Below are positions 17,803 through 25,670 of a stretch of 64,000 nucleotides of DNA, in pieces. Position 1 is the stretch's first letter. Each line of letters begins with the position of its first letter. The stretch is from positions 91,501 to 155,500 of the forward strand of contig NZ_JYNO01000012.1 in the NCBI RefSeq assembly GCF_000934745.1, read 5' to 3'. The position numbers were made by a program, and so were the translations under genes. Source of the stretch: Desulfonatronum thioautotrophicum. Lineage in GTDB: Bacteria; Desulfobacterota; Desulfovibrionia; Desulfovibrionales; Desulfonatronaceae. The notes under the pieces were generated by a model, which saw only the letters and a list, made by a program, of their open reading frames with translations, was not told the origin of the DNA and made no database searches.

Positions 17803-19132
17803 ACTCCCGTTTGATCTTCTGGGGGACGGGCTGAATTGGTTTTTGCAAACCACTTTCGGCACCGTCCTCCAGTTTCTGAAGAATCAGCTTTCCAGCCACG
17901 CATCCGCGGCGGCTTACTACTTTCTGTTGTCCATTGGGCCGCTGGTCCTGGTGGTCGTCTCCATCCTGAACACCTCGCTGGTCAATTTCCCGGAATTGAC
18001 CGCGGAACTGTTCGCCTTTCTCTCCCAGTTCAATGAGGAGCTGAACGAGGACTTTTTCCGGAGCATCGGCATCCTGCAGGCCCAGACGGCCATCAGCGGG
18101 CTGGGTCTTTTGGGCGTCCTCTGGACCAGCCGGTTGATCATCAGCTCCATTCAGAGCGCCTTTGGGGTGATTTTCTCCAGCGATCGATCCAGAAGTTTTG
18201 TCTGGAGCAACCTGCTGTCGCTGGTTTTGGTCCCCGGCGTGCTGACTTTGCTGCTGCTCTCCACGCTGACCAACGTGATCCTGCGCTTCCTGCATGACAA
18301 ACTGGAGGAGATCAGCTGGCTGGTTCAGATCTACGATCTGCTGCTGAAGCTTTCCGGTTTCGTCGTCCCCCTGGTTCTGGTTTTCGGCCTGATCTTCATT
18401 TGCTACCGTTTTCTGCCCCTGACAAGGCCCAAGGTCTGGCACGCCGCTTTGGGTGCCGGATTCTGCACCCTGGCCATTCACGGCTTGCGAGTGGCATTTC
18501 TGCAATTTGTCTCCCTGGCCTCCTACAATTACGTGTACGGTTCCTTGGGCGCGGTGATCTTCCTGCTGCTTTGGGTCTATCTGGTTTTTCTGCTTTTTTT
18601 TCTCTTTGCCCAGTTCGTGGAAGTGGCTGGCCGGGTAGACATCCTGGCTCTGGATCGGATCATCGCTCCTCAAAACACCTCCAGTGGAATAGGTGGTCGC
18701 GTGGAGGATAGGCTTTTCGGCTCGTCCCGGCGCATTTTCTCCAAGTACGCCCAGAGCGTTTCGAGTGGAAATGTCGTCTATCGCAAAGGTGACCAGGGAC
18801 GGGATATCTACTACCTGCGCTCCGGCAAGGTTCTGCTTTTCAATGAGAGTCCGGCCTCGTCCTCCAAGCCCCTGGCCGTGATCGAGCCGGGGCAGTTCTT
18901 CGGTGAAACCGCCTATCTCTTGAACCAGCCGCGTCTTTCCACGGCACGGGCCGAAACCAATTCCGAACTGATCCTCCTCTCTCCCAGAGTCTTTGAAGAC
19001 CTCCTGGCCCACAGTCCCTCTGTATCCCGAAAGATCATCAGCTCTCTGGGGCTACGGCTGAAGCAGGCGACAAAGGCGGCGGGAGACGGAAACTCTGTGT
19101 TTAGCGAACATCAGCCGGGACAAACCGTATGA
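17780..19132 (+). CDS. YihY/BrkB-family membrane protein fused to a cyclic-nucleotide-binding domain
   Basis: 450-residue fusion. Residues about 20-300 form a six-helix YihY/BrkB (formerly called RNase BN) membrane domain with the typical SHASAAAYYFLLSIGPL start and SYNYVYGSLGAVIFLLLWVY near 255. Residues about 325-435 are a cyclic-nucleotide-binding beta roll (GNVVYRKGDQGRDIYYLRSG, PGQFFGETAYLLNQPRLSTARA). The PBC arginine and FGE(T/A) pattern suggest real nucleotide binding. The native start is unclear: the only upstream start codon in frame is a GTG at 17780 inside leuB, and the sequence before LGDGLNW differs from the duplicate copy, where MLFSFFRR precedes it. The N-terminus may have been rebuilt by a deletion fusing it to leuB. 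Confidence 0.85.
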   Translation: MWPRAWLRLPFDLLGDGLNWFLQTTFGTVLQFLKNQLSSHASAAAYYFLLSIGPLVLVVVSILNTSLVNFPELTAELFAFLSQFNEELNEDFFRSIGILQAQTAISGLGLLGVLWTSRLIISSIQSAFGVIFSSDRSRSFVWSNLLSLVLVPGVLTLLLLSTLTNVILRFLHDKLEEISWLVQIYDLLLKLSGFVVPLVLVFGLIFICYRFLPLTRPKVWHAALGAGFCTLAIHGLRVAFLQFVSLASYNYVYGSLGAVIFLLLWVYLVFLLFFLFAQFVEVAGRVDILALDRIIAPQNTSSGIGGRVEDRLFGSSRRIFSKYAQSVSSGNVVYRKGDQGRDIYYLRSGKVLLFNESPASSSKPLAVIEPGQFFGETAYLLNQPRLSTARAETNSELILLSPRVFEDLLAHSPSVSRKIISSLGLRLKQATKAAGDGNSVFSEHQPGQTV

Positions 19133-19201
19133 TTAGGGTTGCGACTGGTGATTCCGTCGGGATAGGTGTTGCGCATGCCCTGTTTTGACACGGTGGCACG
19201 G

Positions 19202-19582
19202 AAATCCGGGATATTGACGCACCCCCGCAATGCCTCTCCAGTCCTGCAGGGGTGGCCACAGGGGGCCGCCCCTGCGGGATGTGGATGTGGGGATTTGGGG
19301 CAATGCCGGATATGCGTGCGATTCCGTATCCGAATTGCGTATGGCATTCCCGTAGGGGCAGGCCCCTGTGCCTGCCCCGTGTTGAAGCGGTTTAACGGAC
19401 ATCCGAAATTATTTCCGCAATCCCGAGATACCGCGCCAATCCGGCAGGGCGGCCACGGGGGAGGCCGCCCCTACGAGTGATGCGGGGATTTGGGGTAATG
19501 TCGGATATGAATCCAATTTCGCGACTGGATAGCGGATGGTGTTCCCGTAGGGGCAGACCCCCGTGATTGCCCTGTTTCGTGT
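19202..19582. repeat. Two tandem diverged units of a GTAGGGGC-containing repeat
   Basis: Two related units, about 19202-19383 and 19420-19582. Each has a GGCCGCCCC block, then GGGGATTTGGGG(C/T)AATG(C/T)CGGATATG, then CCCGTAGGGGCAG(G/A)CCCC. They share the GTAGGGGC arms of the elements at 12353 and 16511 but have a different interior. No gene is supported in 19133-19689. Confidence 0.65.
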
Positions 19583-19689
19583 TTCCGCCCGTACAGTTGC
19601 CTTACCCGAATGAGGACTCCCTCTGTTTGGCAATGTTTGCAATATCGGATAGAAATGGACCATCCTGGTGAAGCATACTTGATACCCGA

Positions 19690-19936
19690 GGGCGTTTCCA
19701 TGTTCGAGCCCATCGGCGGCTCGGCCCCGAAATGCGCCGGGCAGGGCAAGGCCAACCCCCTGGCCGCCATCCTGGCCGGACAGATGATGCTCAACGAACT
19801 CAGGGAAGCTCAGGCGGCCCAGGCCGTGGAGCAGGCCGTGATCAACCTGCTGCCCAAGATGTCCAGCTAGGCCGCCGGCCGAATGGGCATGACCACGGAT
19901 GAGGTCGGCGATCGTGTGGCCGAGGGCGTGGCGTAA
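19690..19936 (+). pseudogene. leuB 3'-terminal fragment (duplicate of 17557-17802)
   Basis: Encodes the last 82 or so residues of LeuB ([23 protein letters not shown] onward), with an in-frame TAG at 19868-19870 where leuB has CAG, then [21 protein letters not shown] and a TAA. It has no start and lacks the catalytic part. Together with 20965-21617 it shows that the leuB-yihY junction was once duplicated. An inverted-repeat element starts at its stop codon. Confidence 0.88.
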
Positions 19937-20075
19937 CAGTCCGTTGAAAAACTCCCAATTGCCGCGTCGCTGCTCCGGCACCTACTTGAGATGACCATTT
20001 TGATAAATGAGCAGGCGCTAACAACTCAAGTAGGTGCCGGATTGCTCCTTGCACTTGGGGTTTTTGAACGGACTG
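19937..20075. repeat. CAGTCCGTT inverted-repeat (MITE-like) element, copy A
   Basis: 139 bp with imperfect terminal inverted repeats: left CAGTCCGTTGAAAAACTCCC, right end the complement of CAGTCCGTTCAAAAA. Inside lies a perfect 16-base inverted repeat (CCGGCACCTACTTGAG and its complement). A second copy is at 29546-29684 and a right half at 10618. It carries no coding sequence and no visible transposase; it was inserted precisely at the end of the leuB fragment. Confidence 0.8.
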
Positions 20076-20185
20076 TGGATAATGACTTTTTCAACACTCA
20101 GGTAAGCCGAAGTTGTGAGCGATAAGAGCCTCACGGTTCGAGTTGGCAACGTGCAGTGAGGTTTCTTCAAAGAAGGGGCGCGAAA

Positions 20186-20518
20186 ATGAATGAGCGCATG
20201 ACGCTGACCCAGCAGATACTTGAGCGACTCCGTCCGCTGGAGCCGGATCAGGTTATTCTTTTCGGCAGCCATGCCTGGGGGACGCCGGGGGAAGAGAGCG
20301 ACGTGGACATCTATGTCGTCACCAAAGACGACTTTATTCCCAAGGACTTTGAGCAAAAAAAACAGTTGAGGCTGAAAGTGGCCCGAGCCATCAGAGACCT
20401 CCAAAAGACAACTCCCATTGACGTCATCACGCATACCCGGGCAATGCACAAGAAGTTTATCGAAAATGACAGCGGATTTTGCCGAGCCATCATGCAAAAC
20501 GGGGTTCGCCTGCTATGA
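20186..20518 (+). CDS. MNT-type nucleotidyltransferase (MNT-HEPN module 2)
   Basis: 110-residue nucleotidyltransferase with the signature LFGSHAWGTPGEESDVDIYVV, i.e. the GS pair and catalytic DVD. Probable antitoxin of an MNT-HEPN pair. The start MNERMTL follows a purine-rich AAGAAGGGG stretch. Its stop overlaps the ATG of the HEPN gene (ATGA). It lies between the leuB and yihY duplicate fragments, so the module entered, or was retained in, the duplicated region. Confidence 0.87.
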   Translation: MNERMTLTQQILERLRPLEPDQVILFGSHAWGTPGEESDVDIYVVTKDDFIPKDFEQKKQLRLKVARAIRDLQKTTPIDVITHTRAMHKKFIENDSGFCRAIMQNGVRLL

Positions 20519-20916
20519 GATTGCGACCGGCTTCTGAATGGCTCAAGGCCGCCAGGCTGGATCTGGACAGCATTCCCTACATTCTCCATGTGGAACATTT
20601 GACTCCGGTTGTGGCGTTTCATGCTCAGCAATCCGTTGAAAAATCGTTGAAAGCCCTTCTGGAGTTCAAGGGGCGCCACATTCCAAAGACGCACAAGCTG
20701 CAGACGCTCTTCGACAGCGCGGAACCGGAATTTGAAATTGATGAAGAGATTCTTCTCGTGCTGGATGATCTGTATATTGACGCACGATATCCTGGCGATT
20801 TCGGCCTGCTGCCGGATGGGGTACCTTCCGTGGAACATGCGGTTACATTCTACCGCTTTGCTCAAGACGTATATTTCAATATCTCTGATTTCATTGGAAT
20901 CTCTAAAGATTCATGA
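20515..20916 (+). CDS. HEPN domain protein (MNT-HEPN module 2)
   Basis: 133-residue HEPN protein: EWLKAARLDLDSIPYIL, then FHAQQSVEKSLKALLEFKG, PKTHKLQTL, and the C-terminal LYIDARYPGDF and AVTFYRFAQDVY. Intact, unlike the module in the heme operon. Likely toxin or ribonuclease partner of the upstream MNT gene, but the canonical Rx4-6H RNase motif is not obvious, so activity is uncertain. Four-base overlap with the MNT gene indicates co-translation. Confidence 0.85.
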   Translation: MRLRPASEWLKAARLDLDSIPYILHVEHLTPVVAFHAQQSVEKSLKALLEFKGRHIPKTHKLQTLFDSAEPEFEIDEEILLVLDDLYIDARYPGDFGLLPDGVPSVEHAVTFYRFAQDVYFNISDFIGISKDS

Positions 20917-20964
20917 TTTTTTTGGCGCATGTCCAGTCAGGGTGGTGGGTCGGATCTTTTGAGC

Positions 20965-21617
20965 ATGCTTTTTTCCTTTTTCAGACGACTGGGGGACGGG
21001 CTGAACTGGTTTTTGCAAACCACTTTCGGCACCGTCCTCTAGTTTCTGAAAAATCAGCTTTCCAGCCACGCGGGCGCGGCGTTCTTCCTGCTGCTTTGGG
21101 TCTATCTGGTTTTTCTGCTTTTTTTCTCTTTGCCCAGTTCGTGGAAGTGGCAGGCCGGGTAGACATCCTGGCCCTGGACCGAATCATCGCTCCCCAGAAC
21201 ACCTCCAGCAGAATAGGTGGTCGCGTGAAGGATAGGCTTTTCGGCTCGTCCCGGCGCATTTTCTCCAAGTACGCCCAGAGCGTTTCGAGTGGAAATGTCG
21301 TCTATCGCAAAGGTGACCAGGGACGGGATATCTACTACCTGCGCTCCGGCAGGGTTCTGCTTTTCAATGAGAGTTCGACCTCGTCCTCCAAGCCCCTGGC
21401 CCTGATCGAGCCGGGGCAGTTCTTCGGTGAAACCGCCTATCTCTTGAACCAGCCGCGTCTCTCCACGGCACGGGCCGAAACCGATTCCGAACTGATCCTC
21501 CTCTCCCCCAGCGTCTTTGAAGACCTCCTGGCCCACAGCCCATCTGTATCCCGAAAGATCATCAGCTCTCTTGGGCTACGGCTGAAGCAGGCGACCAAAG
21601 TGGCGGAAACAGGGTAG
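20965..21617 (+). pseudogene. Decayed second copy of the YihY-CNB fusion gene
   Basis: Begins with ATG at 20965 (MLFSFFRRLGDGLNWFLQTTF), then a TAG at 21040-21042 where the first copy has CAG; about 650 bp of the membrane domain are missing between GGCG near 21080 and TTCCTGCTGCTTTGGG; and a T-run is one base shorter (seven against eight near 21118-21125), which shifts the frame. From about 21145 to 21617 the cyclic-nucleotide-binding part is open and nearly identical to 18620-19090. Its N-terminus may preserve the original start lost in the copy at 17780. The high identity points to a recent duplication. Confidence 0.88.
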
Positions 21618-21650
21618 GGTTGTTTTTTCGTTGCTGATCAGGAGGGAGTC

Positions 21651-21776
21651 ATGCAAGGCATGATGAGCCAAACGTCTTTCCTGGTAAACCAGAGATCACA
21701 GGCATCGAAAATTATTTTTGCTCCTCCAGTTCACACCAGGGTGGACCGGTCGCTCTTGTCTTCAGGCGGATCATGA
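21651..21776 (+). CDS. Possible 41-residue small protein
   Basis: Short frame starting MQGMMSQTSFLVNQRSQ and ending SLLSSGGS with a TGA, preceded by an unusually strong ribosome-binding site (AGGAGGGAG, 4-6 bases from the ATG). It resembles no family I know. The good translation signal is the only support; it may be chance. Confidence 0.25.
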   Translation: MQGMMSQTSFLVNQRSQASKIIFAPPVHTRVDRSLLSSGGS

Positions 21777-21849
21777 TATGACGGGCTTCCCCGGTCCGCG
21801 AACCATGTCGGAACGGTGGTTTTCAATTTCATAACCCCCGCGGAGGATC

Positions 21850-23841
21850 ATGAGCAGCGCATCCCAACAGCCCCGGAGCACCGACAGCAGCCGGACTGGC
21901 AAGCATCTGGACCGGCAATCATCACCTTCCGCGGCCGGAGTTGTCGGCCACTTGGCCTTTGCTCTCAAGGCCTTGATCTGGGGTGTCACAGTTTACCTGC
22001 TGGGCACTACCTTCGGAGCCAGCGAATATTGGGTCTTCGCCCTGGGCCTGTTTACGTTGAGTCTTCCGGTGGCCCTGAGCGGATTCTACTCCGCCACCAT
22101 CAGCCAGATTCGCCGTCTGGCCTTCTTCACCCAGCGGGGCTGGATCCATGCGCTCTTTTCGCGGCGGCTGCTCAAGGGGCTGCTTTGGGTCGGCTGGGCT
22201 CTTGTCTCCTCGTTCTTCCTGCTCATCCAGTTCCACACCTACACCCGGTTGGAGTGGACCGTCTTTTTTCTGACCGCGCCGGTTTTCTGGGCCATATTCC
22301 AACTCAGCCGCAAGCTGATCGCCCGGGAAATGCAGCCCTTTCTGGTGACCAGCATGGCCCTAAGCTGGGCGCGGACCCTCACACCCCTGGTCATGGCCCC
22401 GGCCTACGTGCTGACCCTGTTGTTCCTGACCGCTCCCGCGCAATATCCTTCCCTGTCCGAGGCCATTGAGGCACGAAAGGCCCATGTCGCGGACATGACC
22501 GGCAGCGCCGTGGTATACGAGGTCTCCCAGTATCTCGCGCTGTACGACGGAGCCAAGGCCTATTTTCTGGGGAACCCGCCGGGAATCCTCGGAGCCACGG
22601 ATGCGTCCCCGGAAGTCTCTTCGGAAGTCTCTTCGGACCATACTTCCGCCATCTTTCCGGGTGTCTTCCCAAGTGTCTTCCCAGACGCGCTTTGGGCCAC
22701 CGCGTTGGTGGGCCTGGGTGGACTGGTGGTCTTTTTCAACGCCTGCGCCATGCTGTCCTGCCTGCTCATCCCAGGTCTCGAATTCAGACGCGTCTTCGGC
22801 CCGCTCACATCGGCCCAGGTTCCCCCGCCCGTGCCTCCCCGTCGCACCGCCGCCATCGTGGCCGTGCTCACCTTCGTCGCCCTGTTCATCTATCTCCCGG
22901 CCGTCACCTCCCTGGAAAGCCTGCTTCGGAGCAATCCGGAACTGACCCGGGAACTGGCCCAAGCCAGAGAAAGCGCCGAAGCCTGGGTCGTGCCCAGGCT
23001 GGAGCAGATCGACGAACAGTACTTCCGTCCCGGAACCTTCGACAAGCTCCGCGAGGCCCGGCTCCAGGCCCTGCGCACGGTGGAAGCCTCCATGGACCGC
23101 CTGGAACAACAGGTCGATCCGGCCTTCGACACCCTGGAGGCCAACGTGGACGGGTACCTGGACTGGTACTACAGCCTGCCCGGAGAATACGCCCGGATCA
23201 TGAACCTGCTGATCGGCCAGATCGAGGACTACATGCTCCGCAAACTCAAAGAAAGCCTGCTGGCCGGAGAACCGTTCAAGGACCTGGAAACGGCCCTGAG
23301 CCAAGCCATGGCGGAACACGACCGAGCCATGCGGGAATACCAGGAAGCAGCCCAGCGGATCATGGACGAAAACCGGGTCACTTCCCCGGAGGATGCCCAC
23401 AAGGTCAACGTGGAGCGCCGTATCTCCCTGGACGAGGTCTTGAACCCGTCCATGCATACCGATGTGATCGGCTTCCACACCCGGATCGGCGGCAGTGCCG
23501 CCGCTGGAGTCGTGTCCGCGGCGGTGGCCAAGAAGATCGCCGGCAAGGTGGCCGGAAAGAACGTCTTCAAGCTGGCCGCCAAATCCCTGGCCAAGGTCGT
23601 GGCCGGGAAAACGGCCGGAACAGCGGGCGGGGCTTCCGCGGGGGCAGCCGTTGGATTAGCGTTCGGCGGCCCAGTCGGTGCAATTGCTGGCGGGGTTCTC
23701 GGTGCCGTTGCCGTCGGGGTCAGTGTGGACAAAATGCTGCTCATGCTTGAATCAGCCGTCAGCCGAGAAGACTTCAAACAGGAGATCCTCGCGGCTGTTC
23801 AGGAGGCGAGGGAGGAGTTCAAGGCAGGGTTGCGAGGATGA
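21850..23841 (+). CDS. Large membrane protein with C-terminal glycine-zipper region, function unknown
   Basis: 663 residues, not recognised. Residues 1-30 are Ser/Gln-rich. Hydrophobic helices lie near 33-60, 62-85, 110-130, 135-152, 170-195, 282-308 and 336-356. Residues about 365-540 are soluble and rich in Glu/Arg/Leu (probable helical bundle), with LDWYYSLPGEYARIMNLL near 437. Residues about 545-640 are rich in Gly/Ala/Lys with GxxxG patterns (AGGASAGAAVGLAFGGPVGA), a glycine zipper that could insert into membranes. GGAGGATC precedes the ATG. The linker codons near 22612-22686 contain short tandem duplications (GTCTCTTCGGA twice, GTGTCTTCCCA twice), a sign of local slippage. No partner gene is evident. 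Confidence 0.8.
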   Translation: MSSASQQPRSTDSSRTGKHLDRQSSPSAAGVVGHLAFALKALIWGVTVYLLGTTFGASEYWVFALGLFTLSLPVALSGFYSATISQIRRLAFFTQRGWIHALFSRRLLKGLLWVGWALVSSFFLLIQFHTYTRLEWTVFFLTAPVFWAIFQLSRKLIAREMQPFLVTSMALSWARTLTPLVMAPAYVLTLLFLTAPAQYPSLSEAIEARKAHVADMTGSAVVYEVSQYLALYDGAKAYFLGNPPGILGATDASPEVSSEVSSDHTSAIFPGVFPSVFPDALWATALVGLGGLVVFFNACAMLSCLLIPGLEFRRVFGPLTSAQVPPPVPPRRTAAIVAVLTFVALFIYLPAVTSLESLLRSNPELTRELAQARESAEAWVVPRLEQIDEQYFRPGTFDKLREARLQALRTVEASMDRLEQQVDPAFDTLEANVDGYLDWYYSLPGEYARIMNLLIGQIEDYMLRKLKESLLAGEPFKDLETALSQAMAEHDRAMREYQEAAQRIMDENRVTSPEDAHKVNVERRISLDEVLNPSMHTDVIGFHTRIGGSAAAGVVSAAVAKKIAGKVAGKNVFKLAAKSLAKVVAGKTAGTAGGASAGAAVGLAFGGPVGAIAGGVLGAVAVGVSVDKMLLMLESAVSREDFKQEILAAVQEAREEFKAGLRG

Positions 23842-24596
23842 TAATGGGACGATTGTGTCAGAAAGCGTTTCCCGACATTGATTTCCCACCTCTTGCCGCC
23901 AGTTGTTCTGAGCGAACGATCCGTCCTGACTCCAAAGCTGAGAAGGACCTGAGTTTACCAAGTCAAAAAAGGTTGATCCGATACGGTTGCGAGGTTATGC
24001 AATGTGCCAAGAAGCGTTCAGGTTTTGCACTTGGGTCACACCACTAACGGAAATTTGAGTGCGCTAAGCCCTGCTCTGTGGTGCATAATCCGTTACACCG
24101 TGCTTGATCTGGTCTTTTTGGGTCGAGCAGTATCGGCAGATTGCAGGACACGTTTGATTCCTGACCTGGCCGTCGAATTCAAGAAGAAGCTGGTTCAGGT
24201 GGGGTGGGGATGCGTTCCGTGCAGCGACTTGGTCAAAAGTTACTTGATACACTTGATACCTGGTGACACGCATGCTGGGTTAATTTAGACCTACATTTTC
24301 GACCAATTCAGTTAATTTTCTTAAACGGCACGATTGTTGGTAGTTGTACCCCATGCCTGTTGAGGTGAGCATTATGTCGGGCCTTTATCGTGGTTCTTCA
24401 GGTAGCTGCATAATGCTGACTTCGGAAAAAGCAAAAAGCTGACCTCGGAGCCAAGGGGATTTGACGGATATTTTTCAAAACACTGAAATAACCTGGAAAG
24501 TGTGGACTCTGTTTTCAAATAGTGCTTGCAAAATTTGCAGGTGTTAAGGACTGGAATTTGGAGGATGGATTTTTCTGAGTTCCGCATAATAACACT
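23842..24596. other. 755-bp region without a supported gene
   Basis: Nothing convincing is coded here. A 9-bp inverted repeat AGCATTATG/CATAATGCT spans 24368-24417, and a weaker TAACGGA/TCCGTTA pair lies near 24045-24095. Base composition is lower in GC than the neighbouring genes, in keeping with an accessory zone. Confidence 0.5.
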
Positions 24597-24633
24597 GTTG
24601 GGCATAGAGGACACGCGAGAACAAAATCGAGCA

Positions 24634-25074
24634 ATGCGTATTTATCTTGACAACTGCTGCCTGCAACGCCCGCTGGACAACCAGTCTCATCCTCGCATCA
24701 GAGTCGAAACTGAAGCGATATATGCTTTATTGGCAGTAGTGCAGGCCAAGGAACTCGTCCTGCTTGATTCGGAGGCGCTGCGCTATGAGATATCGCGAAT
24801 CCCTGATGAAACAAGACAAATTGAAACCCTTGCGCTCCTGTCGCTTGCCTCTGAGTATCTACAAGTCACTGACGAAATAGAAGCATTGGCTCTCACCTTT
24901 GAGCAGAGAGGGCTCGGCGCGCTTGATGCCATCCATCTAGCCCTCGCATCGACGGCGAAGGCCGATTATTTCTGTACCTGTGATGACAAGCTATACCGTA
25001 AAGCGACTGCTATCCCGGGTATTACCTGCAAAGTTATTACCCTATTGAGCCTTATACCGGAGGTTACAAAATGA
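24634..25074 (+). CDS. PIN domain ribonuclease-like protein (toxin candidate)
   Basis: 146 residues, single PIN fold. Conserved acidic positions are D5 (MRIYLDNCCLQRP), an acidic residue in RVETEAIYALL, D in GALDAIHLALA and D in CTCDDKL. PIN proteins of this size are usually Mg2+-dependent RNase toxins of type II modules. The start with MRIYLD is chosen by homology with PIN N-termini; no strong ribosome-binding site is seen, which is common for cassette genes. Its stop overlaps the ATG of the next small gene. Confidence 0.85.
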   Translation: MRIYLDNCCLQRPLDNQSHPRIRVETEAIYALLAVVQAKELVLLDSEALRYEISRIPDETRQIETLALLSLASEYLQVTDEIEALALTFEQRGLGALDAIHLALASTAKADYFCTCDDKLYRKATAIPGITCKVITLLSLIPEVTK

Positions 25075-25310
25075 GCGTTCAAATCCAGCCACTCAAAGAA
25101 ATCACCAGTCGAGCCCAAAACGCCTTAATTCGAGAGTTAGGGGTTGTTGATACCATCCGCTTTCTTAACCAGTTTCGTGCAGGCTGTGGCGACTACACAA
25201 CGGAGAGAGAAGAGTTATTTAAGACAGAATCCGTCAAAAGTATCGTGGCGGAGATTAAAGCGCAGAGAAATATCAACGCCCAACAAAACGCTCCAGCGGA
25301 CCGCTCCTGA
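25071..25310 (+). CDS. Small PIN-associated protein (antitoxin candidate)
   Basis: 79 residues, overlapping the PIN gene by ATGA. The core RELGVVDTIRFLNQF...GDYTTEREELF...IVAEIKAQR recurs, as far as I know, in small proteins next to this kind of PIN gene. The last residues (QQNAPADRS) are encoded by the attC-like site, so the natural tail has been replaced or extended by the recombination site. Antitoxin role is inferred from position only. Confidence 0.7.
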   Translation: MSVQIQPLKEITSRAQNALIRELGVVDTIRFLNQFRAGCGDYTTEREELFKTESVKSIVAEIKAQRNINAQQNAPADRS

Positions 25311-25339
25311 CGTCGCGGCCGCTGAGCTTTACGTTCAGC
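25278..25339 (+). other. attC-like recombination site
   Basis: 62 bp. Outer core sites GCCCAAC and GTTCAGC enclose an imperfect palindrome: GCTCCAGCGG on the left pairs with CCGCTGAGC on the right, leaving one unpaired base, which resembles the extrahelical base that orients attC recombination. The right core deviates from GTTRRRY at its fourth base (C), as may happen where the following bases belong to the host. Confidence 0.6.
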
Positions 25340-25420
25340 GAATGAAGACAATGAAGATATGGCCAGGTCTTACCTTCGTGATTTCCTGAAGGCTTTGCCC
25401 CGAATTGGGGAACACGGTGG

Positions 25421-25458
25421 AAAGCCCTTTCGGAATATCCGGGAGGGCTTTTGTTTTT
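25421..25458 (+). terminator. Intrinsic terminator candidate after the PIN cassette
   Basis: Stem AAAGCCCT (25421-25428) pairs with AGGGCTTT (25444-25451), the loop itself being able to form a short CGG/CCG stem, followed by a T-rich stretch TTTTGTTTTT. It could end transcription from the cassette. Confidence 0.7.
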
Positions 25459-25593
25459 CTGGCAGTCCAACGGGTTGTGCGGTAGGCTTGAGGTTGTGGA
25501 GCATCCCGTCAATGGTTGCTGAGGATTCCGTTTCAGCCTGGACGGACTGTGGGCACGGACCATCTTCCGACTGGACATCCTCGAAGCTTGTGG

Positions 25594-25670
25594 TGGATTC
25601 TGACGCTTTTGTTATTGTGCATTATAGGGCAGGATTGCATTGCGAATGCAAATACTGTTGTGCTTGGAAT
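25594..25670. repeat. 77-bp direct repeat, left copy
   Basis: Matches 26791-26867 at all but about six of 77 positions (both begin TGGATTCTGACGCTTTTGT and end CTTGGAAT or CCTGGAAT). It contains the internal palindrome TTGCATTGCGAATGCAA. The two copies bracket the HEPN/MNT module at 25976-26726. Confidence 0.85.

Larger units (their letters stand above)
24598..25333 (+). mobile_element. Integron-type gene cassette carrying a PIN toxin pair
   Basis: The boundaries are two core sites of integrase recombination. At 24597-24603 stands GTTGGGC (consensus GTTRRRY); at 25278-25284 stands GCCCAAC, its exact complement, opening an attC-like palindrome that ends with GTTCAGC at 25333-25339. Cutting between G and TT at both sites releases a 736-bp circle in which GCCCAAC and GTTGGGC face each other as in a true attC. 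The first gene starts 36 bases inside the left border and the second ends within the attC, as is typical of cassettes. No integrase gene is seen in the window. Confidence 0.65.

Noticed and set aside
20097..20185. Upstream extension of the MNT gene of module 2 (start at 20156)
   Set aside because: The extra ten residues lack similarity; the ATG at 20186 fits the family N-terminus.
24041..24096. Second possible attC-like inverted pair (CACTAACGGA / TCCGTTACAC)
   Set aside because: The core bases deviate from RYYYAAC/GTTRRRY and the inner arms do not pair well.
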